Assembly: GCA_019454045.1 (NCBI GenBank)
Contig: SKCR01033428.1
Coordinates: 87,325-151,324, forward strand
DNA length: 64,000 nt
Source: Zanthoxylum bungeanum
Taxonomy: Eukaryota > Streptophyta > Magnoliopsida > Sapindales > Rutaceae
Direction: 5' to 3'
A program made the position numbers and the translations under genes. The notes beneath the pieces are model-generated. The model saw nothing but the letters and a program-made list of their open reading frames with translations. It was not told the DNA's origin and did no database searches. The stretch's first letter is position 1. Every line of letters begins with the position of its first letter. Positions 34,379-46,176 of the stretch are shown here, in pieces.

Positions 34379-34790
34379 CACTACAAAAATTATACCCTTT
34401 AGCGTCGAAATAAATCGACGCCAAAAACCAAATTTTCGACGCAAAATTTATTAGCGTCGAAATAATCAGACGCAAAAAGTGGACGCTGAAATGTCGACGA
34501 GAATAATTTTTAGCGTCGAATTAAATAATTGCGACGCTAAAGACTGTATTTGACGTCCAATTTTGTTCGACGCTAAATTAAATTTTCTGACGCTATAGGT
34601 TATATTTGGCGACGAAATAAGTCAACGCTAAAAGTTTAACTTTAGCGTCGAAACATTTCGACGCTAAAGTATATAAAAAAGTAATATCTGTATACTTACT
34701 GCGGCGATTTTCTTGTAACTATTAGCGTCGAAATGTTCGACTCCAAAAGAATCATTTGGCGTCGACTGTTTTGACGCTAATAGTTAAAAT
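34379..34790. repeat. Subterminal repeats, left end of CACTA
   Basis: About a dozen copies of TTAGCGTCGAAAT-type words in both orientations, often paired as TTTAGCGTCGAA...TTCGACGCTAAA. They are the presumed binding sites of the element-encoded TNPA-type protein, by analogy with En/Spm. Confidence 0.85.
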
Positions 34791-34955
34791 TTTTTTTTTT
34801 AAAAAATTTTATTAATTTACTTTTTTTAGTCTAAAATAATTGATTTAATATTTAATTTAATTGAAAAAAATTTCTGATTAATAACAGAATTACGAAATAT
34901 AATAATAATTATTATATTCAATTTTTTTTTAGAAAAAAAACATATTATATTAAAA

Positions 34956-35294
34956 CTATTTGTTCAAAATGTTTATACAAAACCAAATATAAAATTTATT
35001 GCTGTTGTGATGGGGGACGCTCGAGCCCGATGCACCCTGACTGATTGAGGCCTCCAACATTTGACGGAAAACCATAATTTGCTGTTGGAGATGCTCCATC
35101 TTCTTCTCGTGGTCCACCTTGACCTGTTGTCGCTCGTCCTTAGTCTGCTTCAGCTCGTCTCGGGTGGTGGCTAACTCGTCTCGAAGAGAGGCATTTTCCG
35201 AATTAACAGTACTGTGTGCAGATGACGTCGGCTTCTTACGAGTGCCAAGGCCAATGTTGTAAGCTGTCTGATTCTTGAAAACCAATTGCGACAA
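34956..35294 (-). CDS. Coiled-coil C-terminal ORF of CACTA second gene
   Basis: 112 codons. Residues about 33-80 form a charged helix of coiled-coil type (RDELATTRDELKQTKDERQQ), then an S/G-rich segment. This is the usual C-terminal architecture of plant Ptta/En-Spm ORF2 proteins; probably a terminal exon of the gene whose central domain is at 35775-35987. The start Met is uncertain because the true upstream exon may be spliced in. Confidence 0.6.
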   Translation of the reverse strand: MSQLVFKNQTAYNIGLGTRKKPTSSAHSTVNSENASLRDELATTRDELKQTKDERQQVKVDHEKKMEHLQQQIMVFRQMLEASISQGASGSSVPHHNSNKFYIWFCINILNK

Positions 35295-35774
35295 CTGCTC
35301 ATCTGGTATCGGGTCGGACCCTGTCTCCTAAGTTTGATGTTGGAGTTCCATCATTTCGTTCTATTTTAAAAAATAAGTTAATATTAGAATTTGAGAAAAA
35401 AAATTAATATATATAATATATAATTATTTTATTTTAAAAACTGAAACTTACATAACAGCGTTCGGCTTCTTCATTTATCCATTTGTTTCTCTCATTGTAA
35501 TGCGTCACACGGAAAAAATCTGGAAATGATTGCACCTCACCTGTGTTACTCTGTTATAAACAGAAAATAAATTCAATATTATTCCACATTAGTAAAACCA
35601 ATGAACTGTTAAATTTTACGTTATGATATATTTACCTCAGAATGTTCGGCACGATGTTGGATAAATGGCTTCGAACCTCCACGGTGGTTAAAACGCAAGT
35701 GATTTCGATTTTCCGCATTTGCGTGACATTTATCCTGCATTTACCAACAATGTAAGTACCGAAAACAAAGACAA

Positions 35775-35987
35775 TTATAAATTTCCGTTTATTTCAAAAT
35801 TTACCTCGTGTTTTTTGGTAGACCAAAGCTCACATAAGAATGTCCAGTCTTGCTCCTCTATAAAATCAGGCTTGTGTTGTGAAGCATATGAAGGTCCATG
35901 TTCGTCGAATATTGGTTTCAGGACTTTTGTCCTATAATCTTTATAACTTTTGCCCATGTGGTAGTCAATATATTGTTGGACATTCAC
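35775..35987 (-). CDS. Ptta/En-Spm-like exon of CACTA element
   Basis: 70 codons with KDYRTKVLKPIFDEHGP and KPDFIEEQDWTFLCELW, resembling the plant transposase family that accompanies TNP2 in CACTA elements (a W-x-x-L-C-x-x-W pattern). Flanking stretches have intron-like AT composition. Role by analogy: DNA binding at subterminal repeats. Confidence 0.6.
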   Translation of the reverse strand: MNVQQYIDYHMGKSYKDYRTKVLKPIFDEHGPSYASQHKPDFIEEQDWTFLCELWSTKKHEVNFEINGNL

Positions 35988-36329
35988 TTTAGTCAGATCG
36001 AAGTCGAACCACTCCTACATGAATAACAACCGAGTAAAAATAAGTATAAAATAAAAATGTTAACTAACAAACAATATCGAAAACTTACAAGTAGCGAAGA
36101 GAATAGCTGGTTGATTTTCGTCTCCCATGGTATCTTTCTCCAAGAAACGTAGTTTTGGGGAGCTTCATATCGAGCTACAGCTCATATGGCTGTATTAAAC
36201 GCTGAATTATGTTGTCCGACTTGACTGTGTCCATCATCTGATATCTCAATCCGGATACGGCCGTGAGTCTTAACGTACTTAGACAACCCCAGGCCACGGG
36301 TGCGTCCTCGACCCTTCGCTGTACTGGAC

Positions 36330-36548
36330 TCACCTTTCACTTCGACAAGTTTGCATTAAAACTAAATTCAATGCACAGTAAAAATTTAAGAATGTAATAT
36401 TTAAAACTGTATATATATAGTACCTCTCACTGGGATACATCCATCTGTAATGGACAAGACCTCCCTTTCTAGCTTCAGCAGGTAAATGCACGGCCAGATG
36501 TACCATCACATAAAAAAAACGGGTGGCAAAATTCGCTCCAGCTTGCAT
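36330..36548 (-). pseudogene. Transposase C-terminal part (DUF4218-like)
   Basis: Contains MVHLAVHLPAEARKGG and YRWMYPSER, a hallmark of the domain that follows TNP2 in plant CACTA transposases. It continues the frame of the ORF at 36506-37225 after a frameshift near 36510-36545. Confidence 0.8.
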
Positions 36549-37283
36549 AGGATTATCACGATTCCTCGCTCAAGTTCGTCAATAACAATTGTGGTTAATG
36601 TCCTCTGACATAATTGTTTAAAGAAGCCACATAGATCAAGTATGACGTCGCATACATTCGGGGGAAGATAAGGTCGAATGCCAACAGGAAGGAGAATCTC
36701 GAGAATCACATGACAATCGTGACTCTTTAATCCCGTTATTGTATCATCTCTGACCCAACGCCTAATATTCGATGCATAATCATCAGGGAATTTAACCATT
36801 TTCAGCCAATCACAAAATGATTTTCTCTCTGATTGAGTGAGCACATAACTAGCAGGTGGCTTAATAAGACCTCGAGAAGTGACTTGTAAATGCAATTCAC
36901 TACGAATTCTAAGATCTTGTAGGTCCAATCTAGCATTTACAGTGTCTTTTGTCTTACCCGGAATATTGAATAGTGTGCCCACTAAACTCTCACAAATGTT
37001 TTTTTCTATATGCATTACATCCAAATTATGTCGCAAACTCAGAGTCCCCCAATATTCTAACTCAAAGAAAATACTCTTTCCTGTCCAATTCAACTCTTTC
37101 AGGTAAGCGTTTTCGATTTTTATCTCTATTATTAGGATGTTTACCTGGTGTGCTGTCTCTGGGATATTGATGTTGGCAAAGTATGTCGAATCCAGACAAT
37201 GGACTGGGCATACTCTGAGGTTCATGTTGACCGTTAAATAATTTACTCCTCCGCCAAGGATGACTCAACTCAAGAAATCTCAT
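36506..37283 (-). pseudogene. TNP2-type CACTA transposase, central part
   Basis: The first piece (37283 toward 37140) has the RFLELSHPWRRSKLFNG segment; after a frameshift the second piece carries LSLRHNLDVMHIEKNICES, the conserved TNP2 block with its Asp, then KPPASYVLTQSERKSFCDWL, GLKSHDCHVILEILLPVGIR and LCGFFKQLCQRTL. The enzyme cuts at the CACTA ends. At least two frameshifts make this copy non-functional. Confidence 0.85.
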
Positions 37284-37297
37284 GTGCCCTGTGTATC

Positions 37298-37588
37298 CTA
37301 TTTTATTCCGTAATCGTTGCGAAGGTGTCGTGACATGAACAATCTCTGCAGCCTGGGCGTTAAAGGGAAATATCGCAATATCTTTTGAGCCATTTTCTTC
37401 CCCGTACCACGGACTTTGTACCGAATTTCACCACATATCGGACAATATTCAAGTGATTCATACTCGGCATGAAATAATACACAATCATACTTACAAGCAT
37501 GAATGGATTCATACCCCATTCCCAGATCACGCAACATTTTCTTTGCCTCGTAGTACGACTTAGACAATTCGCTTCCAACCGGTAACAT
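37298..37588 (-). pseudogene. TNP2-type CACTA transposase, N-terminal part
   Basis: 96 codons with YYEAKKMLRDLGMGYESIHACKYDC-like content: SYYEAKKMLRDLGMGY, then CPICGEIRYK, a CxxC pair, and ILRYFPLTPRLQRLFMS. This is the usual order before the central TNP2 core. The true start is upstream, separated by stops. Confidence 0.85.
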
Positions 37589-37758
37589 TTAGCCCAGTAA
37601 CTCTAGCATCATATCAATACTTTTGTTGGTCATTCTGTTGATCACTTTAATCTGTAATAATTTCACAACGAAATTCAAGATCGAAATTCCAGCACCTTCA
37701 AATGGAATTTTTTTTGCCTCATCAAGTAGTTCACTAAATAAATTTTGATCATTTCCAT

Positions 37759-38133
37759 TTACACTGGCATGTCACCACTGACACTATGACCAAGTTGTGG
37801 ACCTTGTAAGTCATGCAAAGCATCAATTATCTCATCGTTTACAGGTTGATTGTAACTACTGCTCCCTTCACCGGAATCAATAAACCGTGACTGAGAATGA
37901 TACTGCTCACCGTGATAAATCCACGTACGGTAAGTTGGTGATATTCCTGGCATGTATAAATGATTATGAACTTCATCTAACCGTTTCCTTTTCCTATTCA
38001 AACAATTTGCACATGGACACCGAACACGACCTTCTGCATCAATGTGTTGCTTTGCGACTTCCATAAACTCATACACTCCATTACGATATTCAACACTCAA
38101 TCTATCCAGCGAGCTCATCCAATTTCTATCCAT
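37759..38133 (-). CDS. Transposase-associated N-terminal domain of CACTA
   Basis: 124 codons beginning MDRNWMSSLDRLSVEYRNGV, the common start of plant CACTA transposases. A Cys motif (CPCANCLNRKR at about residues 39-49) and W/Y-rich segment (YRTWIYHGE) fit the transposase-associated domain. It is likely the first exon or N-terminal segment of the protein continued at 37588-36330. Confidence 0.8.
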   Translation of the reverse strand: MDRNWMSSLDRLSVEYRNGVYEFMEVAKQHIDAEGRVRCPCANCLNRKRKRLDEVHNHLYMPGISPTYRTWIYHGEQYHSQSRFIDSGEGSSSYNQPVNDEIIDALHDLQGPQLGHSVSGDMPV

Positions 38134-38549
38134 TTAAGCGAAATACCTAAATATAATAATATAATTATTAAATATCATATTACACTCATCAACATTACTA
38201 ATTCATTAATTATTTATTTAAGCATATACATATATATTTAGTTGATAAAGTAAATAGTTTACAGAAAAATTCTATTTAGTTAATTAATTAACTTAATCTA
38301 CATATATGAACATAAACCACTAACAAAAAGTATATATAATAAACATAATCATAAAATTGAAAATAATTAATAAGGAAATATAAAAGAAGACTTACCTTAT
38401 GGAAAATTGATTACAATTTTATTGAAAATTTGTAAGAGAGTTGTGAGGTTGTAGAGGACAGATTTTGAGATTTCAGATGATGAAAATGAAGAGAATGGAG
38501 AAAAAACAGAGGGGGAGAATGGTTGTGGCATTCTGCATTTTATCTATAT

Positions 38550-39026
38550 TTAGCGTCGAAACAATAAATTCGACGCTAATTGTTGTAATTTTTAGCGTCG
38601 AAATAGTTTATTCGATGCTAAATGTCTAATTTTTAGCGTCGACATAAATTTAGACGCTAAAGATTAAAGGATTGTCGGTGGAATCTTCATAAATCTTTAG
38701 CGACGCCACTTAGTCGACGCTAAATGTCTTGTTTTTGGCATCGACTAGTAGTTTTGACGCTAAAAGTATAACATTTAGCGCCAAAAATTATTGAAATAGT
38801 AAAATAATTTAGCGTCGAAAAATATTCGACGCTATAAGTGTACTTTTAGCGTCGATAACAGTTTTCGACGACAAAAGTTGAATATTTGGCGTCGAAAATT
38901 ATTGTCGTCGCTAAAAGCATGATATTTGGCGTCGAATTTTAATTACGACGCTAAAAGTGATTTTTAGCATCGAAATAACTTTCGACGCTAAATGTTTGGA
39001 CGCTAAAAGCCATAATTCTTGTGGTG
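38550..39026. repeat. Subterminal repeats, right end of CACTA
   Basis: About 15 TTTAGCGTCGA / TCGACGCTAAA words in alternating orientation up to the terminus. Confidence 0.85.
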
Positions 39027-39782
39027 GGTTTAGATATCCATGTATGTAAGTCACGATTATTAAAATTTTGGCCAAAGTCGATCACCTAGGGTGGATCGCA
39101 ACAGTTGTAAATAATCATGGACATGTCGACATGAGATGTGCGTCTCGGAAACTTGACGATATATTCTATGTTTCCTAAGCATAACTCAGATAGCCTACGA
39201 CGGAGGGATTGTTAAACATATGTGATGACATCGATTTATATAGTTCAGAAATATCGTTCGTGTTCTTCGCGAATTTGGAGGTGGCCGAATTATGTACACA
39301 TTAGCTAGGCTTATATGACGAACATGTCTAAACTTAGAGAGTCCCAATATGAAGTGTACTCATTGAGCACTTAGGTAGCCGATTATTTTTGATAAAAGAT
39401 AATATTCGATATTATAATTATCAACTAAGATAATCAAGTGTTATTAGATAATATTGATTATTTACTTTGACCTAATTAGATTAATTGGATTAATTCAATA
39501 TTTACACAAGGGCTTTGTCGTAATTTTATAATTATCTCTATCATTTGAGGACATTATGGTAATTGCAAGTATGTAATTATAGGTTATTTGGCTTGGTTTA
39601 ATCCAGTAGCAAACATTGAACTAATTCATTTCATAATCTTTGTCTTGATTTAATTGGATTAAATCAAAATGATAGACAAAGGTGATTAGTCTCACCTAAT
39701 TATACATATTTGAACAAATTAAATTAAGCCCACATAAAAGTTGATTAGAACTTTTATTAATTAAAAATTACCTAAGTTTTGC

Positions 39783-39790
39783 TATAAATA
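39783..39790 (+). promoter_or_regulatory. Putative TATA box of Copia C 5' LTR
   Basis: TATAAATA in GCTATAAATAGCAAGC; conserved at 62043-62050 in the other LTR. Confidence 0.65.
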
Positions 39791-40559
39791 GCAAGCTTAA
39801 GGAAGGTTTTAATTGAGTTAAAGAAAGCTAAATACAAGCAATTCTTGGAGAAATTAGCCCAAGTTAGAGAAGTGTTAAGAGAAGTTTTGTGAGATCTCTA
39901 CAATATTCTATCAAGGAGAAAACAAGATTGAATCTTGAAGTGAAGCTTGCTAGCATCAGAATCAAGATTGGATATTGGAGTCAAGCTTGTAAACCTTGGA
40001 AGTTCTCTAACCATTTCAACAAAGAGAAGAAGATTGGATATTTGCATCAAGCTTACTATTTAAGTTTGAACTTCTCTTAAGCTATGTTCTTCATTAGTGA
40101 GTTTTCGATTAGTGAGACATATAGTGATGAATTATGTATTGGATGCATGATTACATAGCTTAAAGTTGAAATAAGGCTAATAAATTGTGTTAGGATGTTT
40201 TGGAAGTATAAATACAATATGCTTGTTAACTAGGTCAAAGATGTTCATGTTAGACATGAAACAATTAGTAAGAGTTTGAAACTATAGATTAAAGCTTAAA
40301 GTTATGGCTACCATTCTAGAATCACTTGACCATCTTTGGGTGAACTAGAATTGTTCATAAGACATTTCATATTGAGATTCTGAATTAGTTTGTGTTTTGA
40401 TTCAAAAAATACATATATGTATTTAGAATACATGTATGTTAGTTGTATAACATGTATTGTGGTTGGTTTTGATGTTAAAATTGGTTTTAAGGTGTATTGA
40501 AATGATATGAGAAAATTGAAAGTGTTTAGGATTTGTTTGAAGTTGAAAAATGATCACTG

Positions 40560-40770
40560 TCTAGGGGAGCGTCGCGACACTGAGCATCAGACCTAGGAGA
40601 ATCGCGACTCCCACTCTTCCGCGTCGTGATGCCGAGACGTTCAGCTCTCGTAATTGCTCTTGTACTTTGGAGCGTCTCGACTTCCAAGACTCTGTGTCGC
40701 GACTCCGAGGGCTGATGAACACTCAAACTTCATTTTCTCCATTCCGGAGTTTCTCGACTCCGATTTGGTC
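40560..40770 (+). repeat. CG-rich block with TCGCGAC words in Copia C LTR
   Basis: Repeated short words GTCGCGAC, ATCGCGACTC, GCGTCTCGACT in an otherwise AT-rich LTR, also at 63150-63320. Similar GTCGCGACGC words occur at 45305-45345 and 45570-45590 in an unrelated solo LTR. Confidence 0.7.
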
Positions 40771-40921
40771 CCCCCTTTTTTTCATACGGACTCGTATCAG
40801 AATGCAGTTTTTATTAAAATATTTTAAAATATATCTATCCATGATATTCTTGGCTTAGATCCACTTCCGTTGTGCAGGGTACCGATCCGACGCTAAGGGT
40901 TCCCCAACTACCCCAACAGAA

Positions 40922-40936
40922 TGGTATCTGTAGCAA
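40922..40936 (+). other. Degenerate primer binding site of Copia C
   Basis: TGGTATCTGTAGCA, four bases after the LTR end, is a decayed form of the TGGTATCAGAGC site. Confidence 0.6.
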
Positions 40937-41274
40937 GGCTTAACCACACAACACATGTTGCATGTTTGACATGTATTTGAATCTATGCCTTTGTATTTTA
41001 ATTTAATTATGCATAAATCATATTAGATATGTATGGCATGTTTTAAATTAAAATTTTGACATAAGTATATTAATGACTTAATTACCATAAATCTCTCATG
41101 ATTAGGTGATTACTTTATTTTAAGTAATAGTATTAGTAATATTGGAGCATTGTTAGATGGTCCGTCTTGTCAATACTGAGATGAATGAGTTTTTACTACT
41201 TATATCCAAGATCGTCATTAGTGTGAGGGTATAAGCGTTCGGAACTTAGGTCGCTCCAGTAAAACATTAGATGT
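40937..41274 (+). other. Leader of Copia C, first part
   Basis: Non-coding, with GATCGTCATTAGTGTGAGG (41211) repeated after the solo LTR insertion at 45880 and 45968. Continues at 45771-46176. Confidence 0.6.
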
Positions 41275-42219
41275 AGCGTTGACCGGTGCAATCACACGCG
41301 TATAACGCAAGCACACATATCGTTCAAGTAGTATAAAAAGTATCGATCTCACGAGGACTTAATACCTAAGCTATTAATTTATGAAGCCAAATTTTTACAA
41401 GTATATAATAGATTGATTGTTTGATTGGAATTGTGACTTTAAATTAAAACAAGTAAATAAAATTACTCGAAAGTAGATTGATGAAAATTCAATATTATTA
41501 AACCATCCAGAGTTGTGAATCTTTCCAATATCTTTTAAAGATTAAGTGGTTATTGAATGTTTGTGCAATATATTGGTTTACTAACCTGGAACACGAAATT
41601 ATGCAAACGCCTATGTCGATGGTCAGATGTATATACCCAGTATAACCCAATTAATCATATGTCTATGTCAACCAAGTTACCTGAATTCATTAAGATTAAG
41701 TTCCAATCATGGTTACCCCTGCTCGACAGGTATATGTCTATCCTGTAAGGAAATCTATTAAAGAGTTATCTATCCTCAAGGAAGATCGTATGCTATTAAG
41801 TCTAAGGCTAAAACCTAAAGTTCATTTGTCAAGTTTATTTTAAGTTTACCAGATCTATCTTATTAATGGCCAGTTAACAAGAAGGATTAAGCTTAAGACT
41901 TAATAAGTAAACATTTATATTACCCAAACTATAAAATAACCCCTTATAAACCGGTGATATTGGAATTCATCACAACCCCCGATAACGGGCTTAGCTATGA
42001 CACATATTTACGGCTAGTAAAAGCTTAAATAAAATAAAAGACATAAAGAAATGCTGAAATTTAAATAAAATAAATGTTGGAAAGTAAATGTTGGAAATTA
42101 AAAATGTAAAAGTACAATAAAAGAAAATGCTGAGGGTTAAATGATCCACTTTTATTACTTCTATTTTAGATATCTCCCTTATTATAATATATTAACTTTG
42201 CTTGATATTACCAACCGAC

Positions 42220-44826
42220 TGTAGGGGTTTTCAGGGGCTAATCCGGTAACGCAGCGGAAGCGGTGGAAAATCATATTTTCCGATTTCAAAATTTTTTCTC
42301 GGATTAATTAAATAAACATATTTATTTAATTATCCAATAATCAAATTATGAAATAAAATTCAAATAAATCATATTTAAGTGAATTTACCAAATTGCCCTT
42401 ATATTGGTATTTTGTCCATTTTAGTCCGAAATTGATCTAATCAATTTTGAATTATTCTAAATCATTTCTAAGATGAACTTAGCATGTTCAAAACATCAAA
42501 ACACCAAAAGCAACAAAATCCCCAATTTTGTTAATCATGGCCGAATGCACCATTAGGGTGCCAAATTGTGCACTTTGTCATTTCATGCTTCAAAACACAT
42601 CAAGATGTAATCCAATCAACATGAAACTTTATATGCATCATATACAAATCCAAATGCACAACATATATGAAAATTCCCAAATTTGGAAGTGGTCTTAAAC
42701 CCTAATTTTTCAATTTCATCAAATTGGACAAATTAGACCAAATTGGTTAAATCCAATACTTCAATCATCTTTCTTCCATCCAATCAAAGTCTCAACACAA
42801 TGAAACAACTCAAGATCAAATCTAGGTCATCTAAGAGTGAGTCAACAACTCTAGATTAGCAACAAGGTTTCCAAAACCTTAAAAGAAAGCTTATAACTAC
42901 AATAGTCACAACCTTCCTTCATCATACATGCTCAACACTTCCATCAAAACTTACATCAACAAAAACACAAGGAATAAAGAAAGAAATAACCTAAGAACAT
43001 CATATGTTAAAGCCTAGATCGTAAGGAACATTTTCCTTTCTAATAGCAAATTGGAAAAACTCACTAAAATCCAAGCTTTCTTTGATTTCTTCTTTCTTCT
43101 CTCACAAGCTTCCTTTGCTTCCATTAATGGAGTTTTTCTTTAAAGTATATTAGGTTAAAAATGAAAGTGAAATGAAAACAATATATACTTGTTGTAAAAT
43201 AGCCTTGGCCGAATTGCAAAGACAAATACAAGTTATATTAATTTCAATTTCATTTCACCTTTATCTTTGATCAACTTGCATAAATATCCTAATAAAACTT
43301 TATTAGATATTTAATTAAGTCAACAAGGCAACCAAAAAAAAAATACTCTTATATTTTAAGGTCATGGCCGAAATTTTGAAGAAAAAATAAAGAAAAATGA
43401 TATTTCAATTTTAAACATTTTAAACAAATATCAAAGAAGTCAAATCCATTTGACTACCATTTCCTTTACTTTAAAGTCAACATTAAACACTTATAATCAT
43501 TCCTAACTTTATCATTTGGTGATATATTTATATTTTAATTATATTAATCATTTAACAATTAAATAATTAATTAAATATAAATATATCAAATATATGTATT
43601 ATATTTACTTTAAATATCTCAAATACATATATTGATGATATATGTCAAATACCTTATTTGACTATTTATTAATGTGTATTTAATAATATCATATATTAAA
43701 TACAAATACACATTAATTAGGAAATAACGGTTCGGCCCGTTCGCATGTATTTTTCGTTTAACGATTAAACGATTTATAAATAATCATCATTATTCATAAA
43801 TGTTGCTCTAGTGCTCTACGAGTATGTTTCATTATTGAGACTCTAGATTCAGGTATATCCGTCACGAAATCCAATTTCGTGTCCATAAACTATCCACCCG
43901 TAGATTATGACGATCACGGATAAACGAGCTGAATCATACAGGTCGAGGTCATTGCATACGTATAATCCCTCCGTCACAGGTATCCAGATAATCCCAGAGA
44001 TATAGATGTAAACGTCAAATCTCTATAGGTATTATCTCGTCGACGTATCTATTAGCAATCTCTAAATAACACTCGGAACTTACTTCCGATGTATACTGTG
44101 GCCACAGATTTAATAGACTGCTAAATATATATGGACTATCTATGCTCTGTACACAGAACTGACGGATCCTATCTTGACACACACATGATATCCTGAGGAT
44201 CGATCCACACCCAACGAACAGGCGGAGGTCTAATCTAAATAGATCGGTGACGTGACTGCCATCTAAGTGTGGAGGATGTCTCATACATCCACAGTGGTGT
44301 CTCAAGTCGAAGGACCACTATGCTACTCAACCCGAGAAGATTCTTATTGACGTTGGTGTACCATCCATAAGAATCTTCGGTGAGCCGTTCAGTGTTTATC
44401 CATTATAAACACCTACACGTGTATACGAGTCTCCCTAGACTCATGGTTCATTGGGATAAACCATCGGACCAAGTCTCGATATACGACATGTACTGGTCTC
44501 AACGGATTTGACTAACCGACCCGTGTTAGCAAATCTTGACCAGGAACTATGTTTGATAATATTCATATAGCAGTGACACTTCCCAATATCAATTACAAAC
44601 TAACTTTGTAACTGTGTACTGCATTATATATTATCGGGCCTTTGTCTAATATATACATATCACTAAACCACATTTAGTTTCAATCTAATCGTGATCAGAT
44701 CGAATACGTATATAAGAACAAGAGGTGCAACCATAAATAACTATATTATGGAATAATGGGATGTTCGTATTCATGAATCACTCATAAATGCGGTCCGGAT
44801 TGGCGCTCTGAGCACCAACCCCAACA
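42220..44826 (-). mobile_element. Solo LTR of the Copia A family
   Basis: Minus-strand TGTTGGGGTTGGTGCTC...CCCCTACA, 2607 bp, aligned along its length with the LTR at 18683-21214 but clearly diverged. Perfect 5 bp duplication CCGAC at 42215-42219 and 44827-44831. It sits inside the solo LTR 41280-45765, the deepest level of nesting here. Confidence 0.92.
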
Positions 44827-44831
44827 CCGAC

Positions 44832-45000
44832 CATAAGCGATATCCTGATTAAGTCAAATTAATAATTAATTTCAACCGACCATAAGGCGATATCCTCATT
44901 AAGTCAGGTTAAAAACCAATTTCATTAAGTCCAACCGACCATAAGATGGTATCCTCATTAAGTCATGTTTTAAATAGTTTATATATTATAATTAAGGGAA
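44832..45000. repeat. About 60 bp repeats CCGACCATAAGNNGATATCCT
   Basis: Two to three units with CAACCGACCATAAG and TATCCTNATTAAGTCA (44832, 44876, 44935), part of the host solo LTR. The CCGAC target of the nested insertion is one of these units. Confidence 0.7.
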
Positions 45001-45770
45001 ATTCATCTAAATATTAGTAATAAAAGCTTTACCTTTTACCCCAGCAAGGGGATGTTACCTCCTCATTACTGAAAAGTAAAGACTGAAAAGTAAAGAAAGG
45101 AAAGTACTATTGCGTAAAAGTAAATTACAAAAGTAAAGACTGAAATTTAAAGAAAAGAAAGTGTAAATGCAAAAATTAATTACTGAAAGCTGTAAATAAA
45201 CAAACAAGATACAATCTTCTTAGTATTCTTAAGGAATTACATAAACAAGCTGTATGAATTGAATTCTGAAATCGAGCTGAATTTATAGGCGTCCATGGTC
45301 CTTACACGTCGCGATGCACACAACATTGCGTGTCGCGACGCGCCGTTGATTTGGGCCATGTGGCGCGGCTTTTGCGGAGATGGTGACATGTGTCCAGCGG
45401 CTATTGGCAGTTGAATTTTTATGCTAACGTGGCGATGATGTGGCGATATTGATTGTCGGCAGCATGTGATGGTGACATGTGTCCGGCGCACGTTAGCAGA
45501 TTCAGTGCATGTTAGCGCGATGTATTTTAGCAGGATCTGGCGTACGTTAGCGATCGTGACACAAAAGTGTTGCGCGTCGCGACGCCCAAAAGATATTTTT
45601 GTCTGTTTTTCACTGTTCTGGCCCTGATTTGATTCCAGAGAGTCCTGCAATTTTATTTATCTATAAAATAACACAAAACACATCAAAATATTCACAAAAC
45701 TCAAGAAATTATACAAAATATTAGGTCAAATGAGTGGGAAATATTGATACATTTACCACTCATCAAGCGT

Positions 45771-46176
45771 GATAAGTTAATGCAGTCACCCAATATCATC
45801 ATTAGTGTGAAGGTGTACATACGAAGCTCATTAGTGCACATTGACAAGTATACACTTGGAACACGTCTTAATCTGAGATCGTCATTAGTGTGAGGATAAG
45901 AAACGGTTTAAGACTAAATTAGGAGTCATATGAAGTGATTGACCTTGGAGGTCTACCTAATGAGTTTACAAAAGCCAAGATCGTCATTAGTGTGAGGTTG
46001 GAGTAAATGTCATGAGATCCACTTTTCGCTATGCAATTTTAATAGTCAAATTTATATTTTTATGTTAAGGGATATTACAAAATTACGTAAAGTTATAGGA
46101 AGAATTCCATAATCAATTAGTATTATTATTTTGAAATGAAAAGAATTCTACTACTGTTTAAAATATTATCTTGTAG
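45771..46176 (+). other. Leader of Copia C, second part
   Basis: Continues 40937-41274. Non-coding. TTGTAG precedes the gag ATG. Confidence 0.6.

Larger units (their letters stand above)
34379..39026 (-). mobile_element. CACTA (En/Spm-type) DNA transposon
   Basis: 4648 bp, with ends CACTACAAAAATTAT and, on the other strand, CACCACAAGAATTAT. The 3 bp duplication GGT (34376-34378 and 39027-39029) is the usual CACTA target size, and the unoccupied site is seen in the sister LTR near 61273 (GGGGTTTAGATATCC). Both ends are packed with TTTAGCGTCGA / TCGACGCTAAA subterminal repeats. The minus strand carries an eroded TNP2-type transposase and a second ORF set with a Ptta/En-Spm-like domain. Confidence 0.95.
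33716..40918 (+). repeat. 5' LTR of Copia C, split by a CACTA element
   Basis: TGTTGGAGTGGG...CCCCAACA. Pieces 33716-34378 and 39030-40918 match the 3' LTR at 60624-63520 on both sides of the insertion. Net length about 2.55 kb. The difference from the 3' LTR is accounted for by a 320 bp expansion in the latter. Confidence 0.9.
41280..45765. mobile_element. Solo LTR (lineage uncertain), split by a second solo LTR
   Basis: Ends TGACCGGTGC...CACTCATCA, with perfect 5 bp duplication AGCGT at 41275-41279 and 45766-45770. Net length about 1.87 kb after removal of 42220-44826 and its duplication. The segment AACGCAAGCACAC...GTATCGATCTCACGAGGA near 41300-41360 resembles terminal parts of certain plant Ty3/gypsy (Athila-type) LTRs and the sequence at 63670-63740. 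Orientation is not certain. Frames inside (for example 45237-45650, minus) show no domain. Confidence 0.85.

Noticed and set aside
45237..45650. 137-codon minus-strand frame in the solo LTR
   Set aside because: No domain; lies in a CG-rich LTR part, and the region is otherwise non-coding.
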